Source of the DNA: Bacteroidales bacterium
GTDB taxonomy: Bacteria; Bacteroidota; Bacteroidia; Bacteroidales; Muribaculaceae
Direction: 5' to 3'
Assembly: GCA_900766975.1 (NCBI GenBank)
Contig: CAAFXO010000005.1
Location: 1 to 39,402 of the forward strand
DNA length: 39,402 bases
Position numbers and translations under genes: made by a program. A model generated the notes under the pieces. The model was not told the origin of the DNA, searched no databases, and worked only from the letters and a program-made list of their open reading frames with translations. Below, piece by piece: positions 1-7,916 of the stretch; the first letter of the stretch is position 1, and each line of letters opens with the position of its first letter.

Positions 1-1004
1 ATCTCGCGATGGAGTTCGAAGGACTTGATGTTGATGGCATGCTGATAGTTAAGGAGGGAGTCTTTGAGTTCGTAGTAATACTTGCGATATATATCAGCTT
101 TATCCTTTTGTCCGCTTTCAGAAAAGATCTCAAGTTTCTGCTTATATATCACCAGCCGAGCATCTTGCATGTCAAATCGTTGTGATATATCTTGTGCTTT
201 GTCAAGAATGTGAATGGCTTCGGATGTTTTGCCAATGAGGAAGAGCATTTCGGCTTGCATGGAGAGGCTCTCGAAGTATGGCCGGATCCATTCCCGGTCG
301 TCTCCTACTATCTTCTCTTGAAGGCGAAAGTAGTCAAGAGCTTTTACATATTGTTTATCCTCTTTGCAGTCAAGCCCTTGGTATAAGTATTGTCCGAATC
401 TTTTTAGTGGATGGCTATTGCCTAATGTGTCAGTAACATAGCGGTTGTAGAGCGGATTGGATGATTTGATTGAGTCAATCAATGAAGCCACAGCCGTAAG
501 ATTGATAAAAGATGTTACGAAGACGTCGGAATTGCGCTCCTTTAGCGATGAATGAAATGCTTTCTTGAGATAATTATAGGCCTCCTTGTTAAGGTCTTTG
601 TCTGCATAGGGAGTGGCGAGAGAGAGATATGTACACCCATAATTCAGATATATGCGTGAGAGTGGAAAGCCATTCTCTTCACTCATCTTAAGAGCACTAT
701 ACAGGTTTTCATTCGCTTTCGAGTGATTGTTGTATACAAGGGAATAAACATACCACTTCCCGAGATAGGCATTGACTGCCAGTCGACGGTCTCCAATCGA
801 TGTTTTGGAGTCAAGATTGCCTATGATGATGGAGAAATACGTTAAAGCACTATCATATTCCTCTTTGCTCATAAAGCGTTCGGCAGATTTCATAAGATTG
901 GTATTCGAACGCTCGGCAAGATCTTTGACATTCCTCTTATTGGAGTATATGTATATTGTAGTACATGCTATAATTAGAAAGAGCAGCGCTGTAATTTTTT
1001 TCAT
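1..1004 (-). CDS. TPR-repeat protein, N-terminal part (cut by left edge)
   Basis: The minus-strand frame opens with ATG at 1004-1002 and stays open to the left edge, so at least 334 residues are present and the C-terminus is missing. It starts with a short charged segment and a hydrophobic stretch (MKKITALLFLIIACTTIYIY) that could be a signal peptide, lipobox or membrane anchor. The remainder is alpha-helical with repeated Tyr/Ala/Leu-rich helices of TPR type, for example around EEYDSALTYFSIIIGNL and KQYVKALDYF. In Bacteroidales such periplasmic TPR arrays often precede a membrane helix and a histidine kinase, or a LuxR/AraC-type DNA-binding domain. That part would lie outside the window, so a sensor role is only inferred. 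Codon use is AT-richer than in the metK or ino1 region. Confidence 0.7.
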   Translation of the reverse strand, partial: MKKITALLFLIIACTTIYIYSNKRNVKDLAERSNTNLMKSAERFMSKEEYDSALTYFSIIIGNLDSKTSIGDRRLAVNAYLGKWYVYSLVYNNHSKANENLYSALKMSEENGFPLSRIYLNYGCTYLSLATPYADKDLNKEAYNYLKKAFHSSLKERNSDVFVTSFINLTAVASLIDSIKSSNPLYNRYVTDTLGNSHPLKRFGQYLYQGLDCKEDKQYVKALDYFRLQEKIVGDDREWIRPYFESLSMQAEMLFLIGKTSEAIHILDKAQDISQRFDMQDARLVIYKQKLEIFSESGQKDKADIYRKYYYELKDSLLNYQHAINIKSFELHRE

Positions 1005-1034
1005 CTTTAGAAGAAAGAATTGATTCGATTATTG

Positions 1035-1068
1035 CAAATTTAGCAATAATTATCATTTTGCACAACAA
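1035..1068 (-). promoter_or_regulatory. Bacteroidetes-type promoter for the TPR gene
   Basis: Read on the minus strand there is a -7 box TAAATTTG (1042-1035) with TTG (1065-1063) 20 bp upstream. This fits the TTTG-(19-21)-TAnnTTTG pattern of Bacteroidetes primary-sigma promoters. Transcription would start about 25 nt before the ATG at 1004. Confidence 0.6.
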
Positions 1069-1110
1069 TACATATCCTTTGGTCTATAATTTCAGGATCG
1101 CTTTTGGACA

Positions 1111-1149
1111 TAACAAAACTCACTGCATATTCCAAAATATGCAGTGAGT
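1111..1149 (-). terminator. Intrinsic terminator after the secreted-protein gene
   Basis: A perfect 13-bp inverted repeat (1118-1130 with 1137-1149, six-base loop) is followed on the minus strand by TTTTGTTA. It lies about 60 nt past the stop codon at 1211. Confidence 0.75.
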
Positions 1150-1210
1150 CGGTTATTGGATTGATGAGATGGCGGCTCTTGTGCGCGCTATCGGGTTGTT
1201 TCTTTGGGTG

Positions 1211-2605
1211 TTACTTGCAGGGTTGTGCTTTGGTGCCGACGGGGAGGCTGATGCGGTAGCCGGACATGTTGCCTACGCGCTTGATCAATTCGGCTTTGAG
1301 AGCATATTTCTGTCCCTGATGCTCGGTGATGATGTATACCCATGTGGATTTACCGGTCACTTCGTAGGGCCATTTTTTGCTCTTGATATCGCCCCATTTG
1401 TTGTTAATGAATACTACCTTCTTGTAGTATCTGCCGGCGAATTGTTTGGCAGCTTCTTGTGCACCCTGGGTGTCAGCAGCGCTTGCAGCCACTCCCTTGG
1501 GCTCTGCTATAGCAGTGCTTGCATTGTATTTAGGCATCCACTCGGGCTTCTCGTTCGGATCAAAATATGAGCTTACGAAGGCCTGGTGTGCCTGCCAACC
1601 ATTGCTCTGATCCTTCTTAACCAAGAGTTTGCGGTAACGTGTGGCGTCAGCATCGTGATCTTTGTGATTGGGAAGACAATTGTCGGTGATGTTGTCGGCC
1701 AGAAGTAATTGGAAATATTTGGCGTAGGGATCGGACTGAGCAGCTGCGTTGTCATAATACTTCTCAGCCCATGAGATCAATGTCTCGTATGAAGCCACAG
1801 TGTTGGAGAGTTCATCTGCCAATTCGCCACGAGCTTTTCTTTGTTTGTAGAAATTCTTGGGGAGTAGGCCACCATCTTCGGTAGTGTAGTCGTCGGAGAG
1901 TGCGTAACGCATCTGGCTGTACGGTTTGTGATTCAGATAGGTGTCGGCATAGATGTAGAAGAGGAGAGCCTGATCGGAGGTCGGGTCGGCGATAAACTGG
2001 GTCTGGAATGCATTCAAGAACATTTCATCGGCGGGGACAACCATGCCATCTCCGACTTCACTCCATGTATTAAGCGTCTTCTTGTGATCGATATCTGATG
2101 CCATTTCTGTTTTGAAGATGCTGAGGAATGCATTTAGGATGAGATCACGGGAATCCTCATTCAGAATCCAGTAATACTTGTTGCTGTCGGCATAATAGGG
2201 TTGATAATTTTGGGTGAAGTCTCCCATATTATCGTAAGCACCATGGAGGGCACCAACGCTCTTGGTGAATCCATGCCACACTTCGGTAGAGGTGGCGAGA
2301 GGGTCGGAAGCTTTTGCCTCAGCGCCGGGAGTGTAAGTCTTCTTGTAGTCGAACTTGCCGGATGCAGATGTTGTAGTAGACTCAGATGCTGAGCCGGATT
2401 CGCTACTGCCTCCGCTCACGCCATTCTTCACAGCCTCTTCAGCTTTTTTCTTCTTTTTGTCTACTTTGTCTCTGACAGCCTTCTCGGCTTTGCTTTTAAG
2501 TTTATTGCCGAGGCCTTTGAATTGGGCATTGGCGGGGAAAGATGCTACGCCCATCACGAGTATCGCTGCGAGAGAGATACTGCAAATTCTCTTAAGGATG
2601 TTCAT
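1211..2605 (-). CDS. Secreted protein of unknown function
   Basis: The product has 464 residues. A clear signal peptide (residues 1-28, ending SFPANA before QF) is followed by a strongly basic helix rich in Lys and Ala (about residues 29-62), a Ser/Gly/Thr linker (63-85), and a mostly helical domain rich in Tyr, Trp and Asp to the end. I do not recognise a named family. Small-genome Bacteroidales often carry secreted proteins with a similar KGLGNKLKSKAEKA-like start, so it may be lineage-specific. The start ATG at 2605 is supported by the signal peptide. The gene is monocistronic: it has its own long leader containing a triple repeat, a probable promoter at 2710-2744 and a terminator at 1111-1149. 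A periplasmic or outer-membrane location is inferred. Confidence 0.8.
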   Translation of the reverse strand: MNILKRICSISLAAILVMGVASFPANAQFKGLGNKLKSKAEKAVRDKVDKKKKKAEEAVKNGVSGGSSESGSASESTTTSASGKFDYKKTYTPGAEAKASDPLATSTEVWHGFTKSVGALHGAYDNMGDFTQNYQPYYADSNKYYWILNEDSRDLILNAFLSIFKTEMASDIDHKKTLNTWSEVGDGMVVPADEMFLNAFQTQFIADPTSDQALLFYIYADTYLNHKPYSQMRYALSDDYTTEDGGLLPKNFYKQRKARGELADELSNTVASYETLISWAEKYYDNAAAQSDPYAKYFQLLLADNITDNCLPNHKDHDADATRYRKLLVKKDQSNGWQAHQAFVSSYFDPNEKPEWMPKYNASTAIAEPKGVAASAADTQGAQEAAKQFAGRYYKKVVFINNKWGDIKSKKWPYEVTGKSTWVYIITEHQGQKYALKAELIKRVGNMSGYRISLPVGTKAQPCK

Positions 2606-2638
2606 AATGTTATAATTAAGTTAATAATTTCACAAAAT

Positions 2639-2704
2639 AAGACGACACGCCATCGCACACAAGACGATATGTAATCGCTTATAAGACGATAAGCCATCGC
2701 TCAT
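2639..2704 (-). repeat. Three tandem 22-bp repeats in the 5' leader, each able to form a hairpin
   Basis: Units lie at 2639-2660, 2661-2682 and 2683-2704, each starting AAGACGA on the plus strand. As RNA of the minus strand every unit contains GCGAT, a five-base variable loop, and ATCGT or GTCGT. Each can therefore fold into a small stem-loop: CGAU pairs with AUCG, or with GUCG using a G-U pair, flanked in two of the units by GAG or AAG paired with CUU across a one-base bulge. The copies sit just downstream of the probable -7 box, so they should be transcribed as part of the leader. Confidence 0.75.
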
Positions 2705-2709
2705 ACTTG

Positions 2710-2744
2710 CAAAATTATGAATAACCCGCACGACCGGGTTTCAA
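2710..2744 (-). promoter_or_regulatory. Probable promoter with an overlapping palindrome
   Basis: The -7 box TAATTTTG is on the minus strand at 2717-2710. The nearest TTG (2744-2742) is 24 bp away, longer than usual. Between them lies the inverted repeat AACCCG-6-CGGGTT (2723-2740), placed where a dimeric regulator would block the polymerase. The operator role is inferred. Confidence 0.45.
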
Positions 2745-2794
2745 TTAAAGAACAAAATTTTTAAATATAGGAACATCCCCCTTTTTTTCAGCAA

Positions 2795-2813
2795 TTTAAG
2801 GAGCGCGCTCTTA
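2795..2813 (+). repeat. Dispersed TTTAAGGAACGCGCTC repeat, copy A
   Basis: TTTAAGGAGCGCGCTCTTA, the most symmetrical copy in the window (GAGCGCGCTC is a perfect palindrome). It lies between the upstream region of the secreted-protein gene and the DUF2795 terminator. Other copies are listed separately. Confidence 0.7.
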
Positions 2814-2832
2814 GCGTAAGATCGAGCGTAAA

Positions 2833-2883
2833 CAACAATGAGGGTGTATCAAAATAAAGGTTTTTGATACACCCTCATTGTTG
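2833..2883 (-). terminator. Long intrinsic hairpin after the DUF2795 gene
   Basis: A perfect 22-bp stem (2833-2854 with 2862-2883) has a seven-base loop and contains TGTATCAAAA/TTTTGATACA. The same core occurs in the terminator after ino1 (17864-17904). No U-tract follows on the minus strand, so it may act mainly as a 3'-end stabiliser. Confidence 0.65.
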
Positions 2884-2904
2884 TATGGTTCGTTATAACA
2901 TGGT

Positions 2905-3126
2905 TTAGTATTCCTCTTCGTTGAAGAAGAAGTCGTCGTTGCTGGGGTAGTCGGGCCAGATGTCTTCGATGCTTTCGTAGATCTCGCCCTCATCTTCGAT
3001 CTCTTGGAGATTCTCGATTACCTCCATCGGAGCCCCGGAACGTGTTGCGAAGTCGATAAGTTCTTCTTTGGTTGCGGGCCATGGTGCGTCCTCAAGCTTG
3101 GACGCGAGTTCTAATGTCCAGTACAT
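2905..3126 (-). CDS. DUF2795-family small protein
   Basis: A 73-residue acidic protein. It starts MYWTLELASKLEDAPWPATK, a sequence highly characteristic of a short DUF2795 protein found throughout Bacteroidetes, and ends in an Asp/Glu/Phe-rich tail. The start at 3126 was chosen because the conserved family sequence begins at this Met; an upstream in-frame extension exists but overlaps the neighbouring gene and resembles nothing. The function is unknown. The fold has been described as a small helical, possibly nucleic-acid-related domain, but this is not established. It lies 79 nt downstream of the cobalamin adenosyltransferase gene on the same strand, a pairing I recall from Bacteroides genomes, so the two are probably co-transcribed. 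Confidence 0.85.
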   Translation of the reverse strand: MYWTLELASKLEDAPWPATKEELIDFATRSGAPMEVIENLQEIEDEGEIYESIEDIWPDYPSNDDFFFNEEEY

Positions 3127-3205
3127 ATCTTTATCTTTTTTTAAATTTATGTTATTTGTTATGGGTAAGCCGACTAAGAGCTTGACCTGGGTATTTCTTT
3201 TCCTC

Positions 3206-3760
3206 TTATTTCTTCCAGATAATCTCCTCGACGCCGGCGAGATGGTTGAAATGTCGGGCGGCGATGAAGAGATAGTCGGAGAGTCGATTGACGTAGACGA
3301 TGACAGCGGGGTCGACATATTCGGCATCAGCCAGGTCGAGGAGTCGGCGTTCGGCGCGTCGACACACGGCGCGCGCCACATGGGTCATAGCCGCCAAGGG
3401 GCATCCTCCCGGCAATACGAACGCCCTGATCTTGGGTGTCGCCTCGTCGAGAAGGTCGATCCAATGCTCCATCTCAGCCAACTTTTCCGCGGTCATCGAC
3501 TGGCATCGCGGGGTAGTGCCCGGCGCCGGAAGTGTGGCTAAATATCCTGCCAAATTGAAAAACTCATTCTGCACCTCGAGCAACTGCTCTCTTACCGACT
3601 CACAACAACCGGGGTCGGAGATCACCTGACCGATGAACGAAGAGAGCTCATCGATCGTGCCGTATGCCTCAAGACGCAACGAGTTCTTCTTCACTCGCTC
3701 GCCACCCACCAACGAGGTGGTGCCTTGGTCGCCGGTGCGAGTATACAATAGACTTTTCAT
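3206..3760 (-). CDS. pduO: PduO-type ATP:cob(I)alamin adenosyltransferase
   Basis: The 184-residue product has the family length. The N-terminus carries the ATP-binding signature RTGDQGTTSLVGGERVKK (residues 8-25), followed by YGTIDELSSFIG, and the C-terminal half has RAVCRRAERRLLDL and VYVNRLSDYLFIAARH, the conserved helices of the trimeric PduO/MMAB fold. It transfers the adenosyl group of ATP to cob(I)alamin, making the coenzyme for enzymes such as methylmalonyl-CoA mutase in the cytoplasm. No cobalamin riboswitch is visible upstream. The intergenic stretch to metK is shared with the divergent metK leader. The ATG at 3760 is the natural start because MKSLLYTRTGDQG matches the family N-terminus. 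Confidence 0.93.
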   Translation of the reverse strand: MKSLLYTRTGDQGTTSLVGGERVKKNSLRLEAYGTIDELSSFIGQVISDPGCCESVREQLLEVQNEFFNLAGYLATLPAPGTTPRCQSMTAEKLAEMEHWIDLLDEATPKIRAFVLPGGCPLAAMTHVARAVCRRAERRLLDLADAEYVDPAVIVYVNRLSDYLFIAARHFNHLAGVEEIIWKK

Positions 3761-3914
3761 GCCTTCTTACCTTATATATAATATAGAGAGTAATCTTGTT
3801 AATTATGATGTCATTTTTATTTGTTAACGCCTATTGCTTAAATTTGTTGCAATAGATACCCCTTCAGATTATAAAAAAATGTTAAGAATGCACCTAAATC
3901 TCGAATTTTTTGAT

Positions 3915-3922
3915 TAACTTTG
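3915..3922 (+). promoter_or_regulatory. -7 box of the metK promoter
   Basis: TAACTTTG fits TAnnTTTG. No good TTG lies 19-21 bp upstream. Transcription from here gives a leader of about 255 nt containing the SAM-II-like aptamer and a terminator. Confidence 0.5.
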
Positions 3923-3954
3923 CACCATATTTGTCAGAGACACGATGTGTCGAA

Positions 3955-4012
3955 GGCAATAGTGGATAAATTTGGCTGCTTGCAACCACTGAAAAAAATG
4001 CTAAAACTGCTC
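3955..4012 (+). ncRNA. SAM-II-like riboswitch aptamer upstream of metK
   Basis: AGTGG (3961-3965) pairs with CCACT (3986-3990) to form P1. The loop holds ATAAATTTGG and ends in TTGCAA directly before the 3' strand of P1, which is followed by GAAAAAAATGCTAAAACTGC (3991-4010). This order matches the SAM-II pseudoknot as I remember it: P1, U-rich loop, UUGCAA, then an A-rich joining segment and GCUAAA. The hairpin GACAC-GAT-GTGTC lies just upstream. SAM-II is known in proteobacteria and Bacteroidetes in front of methionine/SAM genes. The position before metK, with a terminator in between, supports the call. The SAM-I core is not present. Confidence 0.65.
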
Positions 4013-4062
4013 CCTCGGCGCATCCCCGATGTGCCGACGACAGCAAGGGCAACTTTCAGAAA

Positions 4063-4094
4063 GGCAATCGCAAGAAGCGGTTGTCATTTTTTTT
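4063..4094 (+). terminator. Riboswitch-controlled intrinsic terminator in the metK leader
   Basis: The stem GGCAATCGC (4063-4071) pairs with GCGGTTGTC (4077-4085), with a five-base loop, and is followed by A and eight T. It lies between the aptamer and the metK start at 4184, so it can only serve premature termination. A further 9-bp hairpin (4016-4036, CGGCGCATC/GATGTGCCG) lies between aptamer and terminator. Confidence 0.8.
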
Positions 4095-4183
4095 ATCATT
4101 AATCAGAAACCAAGTAGCATCCGATCCGCGCCCATACCGGCAGCCCGTGGGCACGTGACGTATGCTCGCAACTTATTACACAG

Positions 4184-5527
4184 ATGAGTAAAAATTATCT
4201 ATTCACCTCCGAGTCAGTGTCGGAGGGGCATCCCGACAAGGTGGCAGATCAGATCAGCGACTGCCTGTTGGATCAATTCTTGGCGCGCGATCCTCAGAGC
4301 CATGTCGCCATCGAGTCGATGGTAACCACCGGCCAGGTGGTGGTGGCAGGTGAGGTTACTTCAAACTCATACGTCGACGTCAACGACACCATCCGCGAAC
4401 TTATCAACAAAATCGGATACAATCGCGGTGCATATCGCTTTGACGGCGACTCCTGCGGCATCCTCTCCTGCATCCACGAGCAGAGTGCCGACATCAATCG
4501 CGGTGTCAATCGTAAAGAAGAGGCTGACAAGAGCAAAGAAGATCTGCAGGGTGCCGGCGACCAGGGTATGATGTTCGGCTATGCCGTCAACGAGACCGAA
4601 GAATATATGCCATTGACACTGAGCCTCTCGCACCTGATACTCCGCGAGCTTGCCGCCATACGTCGCGAAGGGAAAGAGATGACCTACTATCGCAAAGGGA
4701 AGCTCGTGACCTACCTGCGTCCCGACGCCAAGAGCCAGGTGACTGTGGAATATGGTCCGGATCGCCGTCCGGTGAAGGTCCGCACCATCGTGGTTTCCAC
4801 CCAGCATGACGAATTTATAGCCCCCTTGGAGGCTTCAGAGGCAGCTCAGTTGAAAGCCGACCAAGAGATGCTTGAGACGATCCGCAGAGATGTCAAAGAG
4901 GTGCTTATGCCGAGAGTCATCGCCCGGCTTCCGGAGTCAATCCGAGCCCTCTTCGCCGACGGCTACGAGCTTTTGGTCAATCCGACCGGCAAGTTTGTGA
5001 TCGGCGGGCCTCACGGCGACACCGGCCTCACCGGCCGTAAGATCATCGTCGACACCTACGGAGGTCGCGGCGCCCATGGCGGCGGAGCTTTCTCCGGCAA
5101 AGACCCCTCGAAAGTCGACCGCTCGGCAGCCTACGCCTGCCGCCACATCGCCAAGAACATGGTGGCTGCCGGAGTCGCTGACGAGATGCTCGTGCAGGTG
5201 GCATACGCCATCGGAGAGCCACGCCCCGTCAGCATCTTCGTCGACACATACGGCACCGGCCACACCGCCAAGAGCGACTCCGAAATCGCCGAAGCTGTGG
5301 ACCAACTCTTCGATATGCGTCCGCGCGCCATCGAAGAGCGCCTCAAACTCCGCGAACCCATCTATCTCGAGACCGCAGCTTACGGACATGTCGGCCGCCG
5401 ACCCGAGTGGGTCGAAAAGACGTTCCAAAATCGTTACGAACAGCAACCAACAGTGAAGCGTGTAGAGCTCTTTACATGGGAAAAACTCGATATGGTGGAC
5501 AAAATTAAGGAGTATTTTGGCCTATAA
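4184..5527 (+). CDS. metK: S-adenosylmethionine synthetase
   Basis: The 447-residue product makes SAM from methionine and ATP in the cytoplasm. Visible family motifs are GHPDKVADQISD (residues 15-26, ATP site), GAGDQGMMFGY (about 123-133), and the P-loop-like GGGAFSGKDPSKVDRSAAY (about 299-317). It is longer than the roughly 385-residue enterobacterial enzyme, as is common in Bacteroidetes. The start is fixed by the family N-terminus (LFTSESVSEGHPDK). The gene has its own promoter, a SAM-II-like aptamer and a terminator in a leader of about 250 nt, giving feedback by its product. It has no tightly linked neighbour; the next gene has a separate strong promoter. Confidence 0.97.
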   Translation: MSKNYLFTSESVSEGHPDKVADQISDCLLDQFLARDPQSHVAIESMVTTGQVVVAGEVTSNSYVDVNDTIRELINKIGYNRGAYRFDGDSCGILSCIHEQSADINRGVNRKEEADKSKEDLQGAGDQGMMFGYAVNETEEYMPLTLSLSHLILRELAAIRREGKEMTYYRKGKLVTYLRPDAKSQVTVEYGPDRRPVKVRTIVVSTQHDEFIAPLEASEAAQLKADQEMLETIRRDVKEVLMPRVIARLPESIRALFADGYELLVNPTGKFVIGGPHGDTGLTGRKIIVDTYGGRGAHGGGAFSGKDPSKVDRSAAYACRHIAKNMVAAGVADEMLVQVAYAIGEPRPVSIFVDTYGTGHTAKSDSEIAEAVDQLFDMRPRAIEERLKLREPIYLETAAYGHVGRRPEWVEKTFQNRYEQQPTVKRVELFTWEKLDMVDKIKEYFGL

Positions 5528-5548
5528 ATCGGAAAATTGCCAATAATT

Positions 5549-5579
5549 TTGGCATTTTTTGACAAAAGTATTATCTTTG
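5549..5579 (+). promoter_or_regulatory. Promoter of the SurA/PpiD-like gene
   Basis: TTG (5549-5551), a spacer of 20 bp, then TATCTTTG (5572-5579): a full match to the Bacteroidetes consensus. The leader is about 70 nt. Confidence 0.75.
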
Positions 5580-5656
5580 CACGTTTAATGGGCTAAAATG
5601 GATAGTAAACTGCTCATTGACATATTTAGATAATTTTAAAAAGACCAATATAAGTA

Positions 5657-7792
5657 ATGGCAACATTAGAGAAAATCAGAAGCAAATCAGTGTTCCTGAT
5701 CATCGTGATCGGCGTGGCGCTGCTTGCATTTATCGTAGGCGACGCCTTGACCAACAGTCGCAACATCTTCGGCGACCACACCACAGTGGCGAAAGTGGGA
5801 AATACTAAGGTTGATTATCTGGAATACCAGAGGAAACGTGAGGACCTCAACAATCAGCTTGAAGAGGCACGCCGCAACAATCCTCAGCAATATTCCAACT
5901 TTGACACTCAGATCCTTCCGGAGATGGCTGTCGAGCAGTTGATGCAAGAGGCACTCGTGCTCAACGCTGCCGAAAAGGCTGACATCCGTTGCACAGGCAA
6001 TCTGCTCCGCTTTTACATGCTCGACAACCCCAACAACCCCGAGGTTGTGAAGGTGATGCGCCAACTTATTTCGAACAACATCAGCGTTCAAACTCCTCAG
6101 CAGGCATACGAGGTGATCTTCAACCCCAAGCGAAATGGTCTGACCGACGCGCAGGTGGAGCCCTACCAGCGTGCATGGCTTGCCGCCGAGAAGGAGACCG
6201 AGCGCCTTGTGAAGCTTCAGACTTATCAGCGTCTTCTCACCGGCTTGGTGCATGCCAACGACCTCGACAAGAAGGCTCTCTATAACGACTATGTGGCTAC
6301 GTCGAATGTGAATGTAGCATTCAAACCCTATGGCGAGCTCAACGAGAAGGAATATCCGGTGAGCGATAAGGAGATCGCCGATCGTTATAATAAGGATAAG
6401 AATGAGTTTATGGTAGATGAACCGACTCGCGAGATCAGCTTCATCGCCGTGACCATCATGCCCTCGGCAGCCGACCAGAAGGCGAGCAAGGATCTTGCCG
6501 CCAAGACTGTGGCATCGCTCAGCAATGGCGGTCAGCTTTCCAAGGATATCAAGAAAGAGGGTGTAAGCGTGACTCGTTATGCTCTCCGCGAGAAGGATAT
6601 CGACCCGACGCTCCGCGGCATCGTGACTACAGCGTCTGCCGACAGCGCCAAGATCGTGTCTAACGATATCCAGGGCTTCAAGGTGGTCCGCGTAGTGTCG
6701 CGCACAGCGGCTGTCGATTCTGTCCAGCTCAACCTCGTGTCGGTGGCTTCCGAAGGCCTCGGCAATCGTGTCTTGGCTGACCTGAACAGCGGCAAGGTGG
6801 TGGCTGACTCGCTTATGAGCAAGTTTAGCGCCGACAGCGTGGCTACTCAGCTCGAGCAGTGGATCCCCCTCTACACAGCTGAGGGTGTAACCAACGCCCT
6901 CCCCAAGGAGACTCTCGATAGCCTCCGCAATGCCGGCGGCAAATATATCTCTATCCGTCAGGGTGCAGGTCAAGGCATGCTGATCGCTCAGCTCGCCAAG
7001 CAGAACGCCGCCGTGTCGGTAGTGGAATATGATGTGGCTGAATATGTATTGGCTCCCAGCACAGAGACTCGCAATAGCGAGCGCAGCAAGTTCGAGAAGT
7101 TCCTCGGTGCCAACAACACTGTTGAGAAGTTCACTGCCAATGCAGCCAAGTCCGGTTATACCTTGCAGCAATTCGTGCTCACCTCTTCGACTCCGGCAGT
7201 GCCTCGCTTCCAGGGTATGAACCAATATTATCCCGAGTCACGCCAAGTGGTAAGATGGGTGATGATCGATGGCGAGAAGGGTGAAGTAAGCCATATCTAC
7301 AATAGCAACGACGCAACACGCCCGGCTATGTATGCCGCAGTGATCGAAGATGCATACGAAGACTTTGCTCCTGTCACCAACAAGGCAGTTCGCGAAGAGA
7401 TTACAGCACGCGTACGCGCCGACAAGGCCGGCGACAAGATGCTCAAAGAGTATAGCGGCAAGGCCAAGACTGTAGAGAGCGCTGCTCAAGCCATGAAGGT
7501 CGAGATGAAGAGCTATCCGAAGATGAGATTCGCTCTCGGTGGCGGTGTAGGCGATGCTCGCCTCGTGGGCCGCATCAACGGCGCCAAGGCTGACAAGAAA
7601 GTCAACATCACTAAGGGCACTGACGGTGTCTATGTATATCAAGTTGTCGGTCACGAGAATGAGAATATACCCTACAACGCCGATTTGTACGATCGTCAAT
7701 ATGCTCAGTTCGTTAACATCGACATGGTGAAGATGCTTCAGGGCACAAAGCGTGTTCAGAACAACGTATATAAGTTCGAGGCCGGTGAGTAA
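5657..7792 (+). CDS. SurA N-terminal/PpiD-like periplasmic folding chaperone
   Basis: The 711-residue product has a cytoplasmic N-terminus (MATLEKIRSKS), one membrane helix (about residues 12-31, VFLIIVIGVALLAFIVGDAL), and a large periplasmic part. The section after the helix (VAKVGNTKVDYLEYQRKREDLNNQ, about residues 42-150) has the SurA/PpiD N-terminal chaperone pattern. A parvulin-like region is expected in the middle, but its catalytic residues are not obvious, so prolyl-isomerase activity is uncertain. Family members of this length and anchor are common in Bacteroidetes and assist folding of exported outer-membrane proteins. It is preceded by a consensus promoter and followed by a terminator, so it forms its own unit. 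The ATG at 5657 is the only sensible start before the membrane helix. Confidence 0.88.
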   Translation: MATLEKIRSKSVFLIIVIGVALLAFIVGDALTNSRNIFGDHTTVAKVGNTKVDYLEYQRKREDLNNQLEEARRNNPQQYSNFDTQILPEMAVEQLMQEALVLNAAEKADIRCTGNLLRFYMLDNPNNPEVVKVMRQLISNNISVQTPQQAYEVIFNPKRNGLTDAQVEPYQRAWLAAEKETERLVKLQTYQRLLTGLVHANDLDKKALYNDYVATSNVNVAFKPYGELNEKEYPVSDKEIADRYNKDKNEFMVDEPTREISFIAVTIMPSAADQKASKDLAAKTVASLSNGGQLSKDIKKEGVSVTRYALREKDIDPTLRGIVTTASADSAKIVSNDIQGFKVVRVVSRTAAVDSVQLNLVSVASEGLGNRVLADLNSGKVVADSLMSKFSADSVATQLEQWIPLYTAEGVTNALPKETLDSLRNAGGKYISIRQGAGQGMLIAQLAKQNAAVSVVEYDVAEYVLAPSTETRNSERSKFEKFLGANNTVEKFTANAAKSGYTLQQFVLTSSTPAVPRFQGMNQYYPESRQVVRWVMIDGEKGEVSHIYNSNDATRPAMYAAVIEDAYEDFAPVTNKAVREEITARVRADKAGDKMLKEYSGKAKTVESAAQAMKVEMKSYPKMRFALGGGVGDARLVGRINGAKADKKVNITKGTDGVYVYQVVGHENENIPYNADLYDRQYAQFVNIDMVKMLQGTKRVQNNVYKFEAGE

Positions 7793-7820
7793 TCACGGTC
7801 GCCGCGAACAGACCAACATA

Positions 7821-7854
7821 GAGGAGAGGACCTGGTGTCGACTCCTCTTTTTTT
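7821..7854 (+). terminator. Terminator after the PpiD-like gene
   Basis: GAGGAG (7821-7826) pairs with CTCCTC (7842-7847), with GAC/GTC inside the loop, followed by seven T. Confidence 0.75.
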
Positions 7855-7916
7855 GCTAAAAAATAGTGATCATATTTTAAGGTACGCGACAATAGAGACG
7901 CGATCTAAGGCAGAAC

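Noticed and set aside
3820..3870. Cobalamin riboswitch controlling the PduO-type gene
   Set aside because: No B12-box-like GCCACTG or multi-stem layout upstream; only AT-rich DNA.
3923..4012. SAM-I (S-box) riboswitch before metK
   Set aside because: The SAM-I core (GAGGGACTGGCCC, GAAACC, then GGCAACC) is absent; the order of elements fits SAM-II better.
5687..7225. A 512-codon minus-strand frame opposite the PpiD-like gene
   Set aside because: Same cause: it mirrors the codon usage of a well-supported gene and has a composition unlike a protein.
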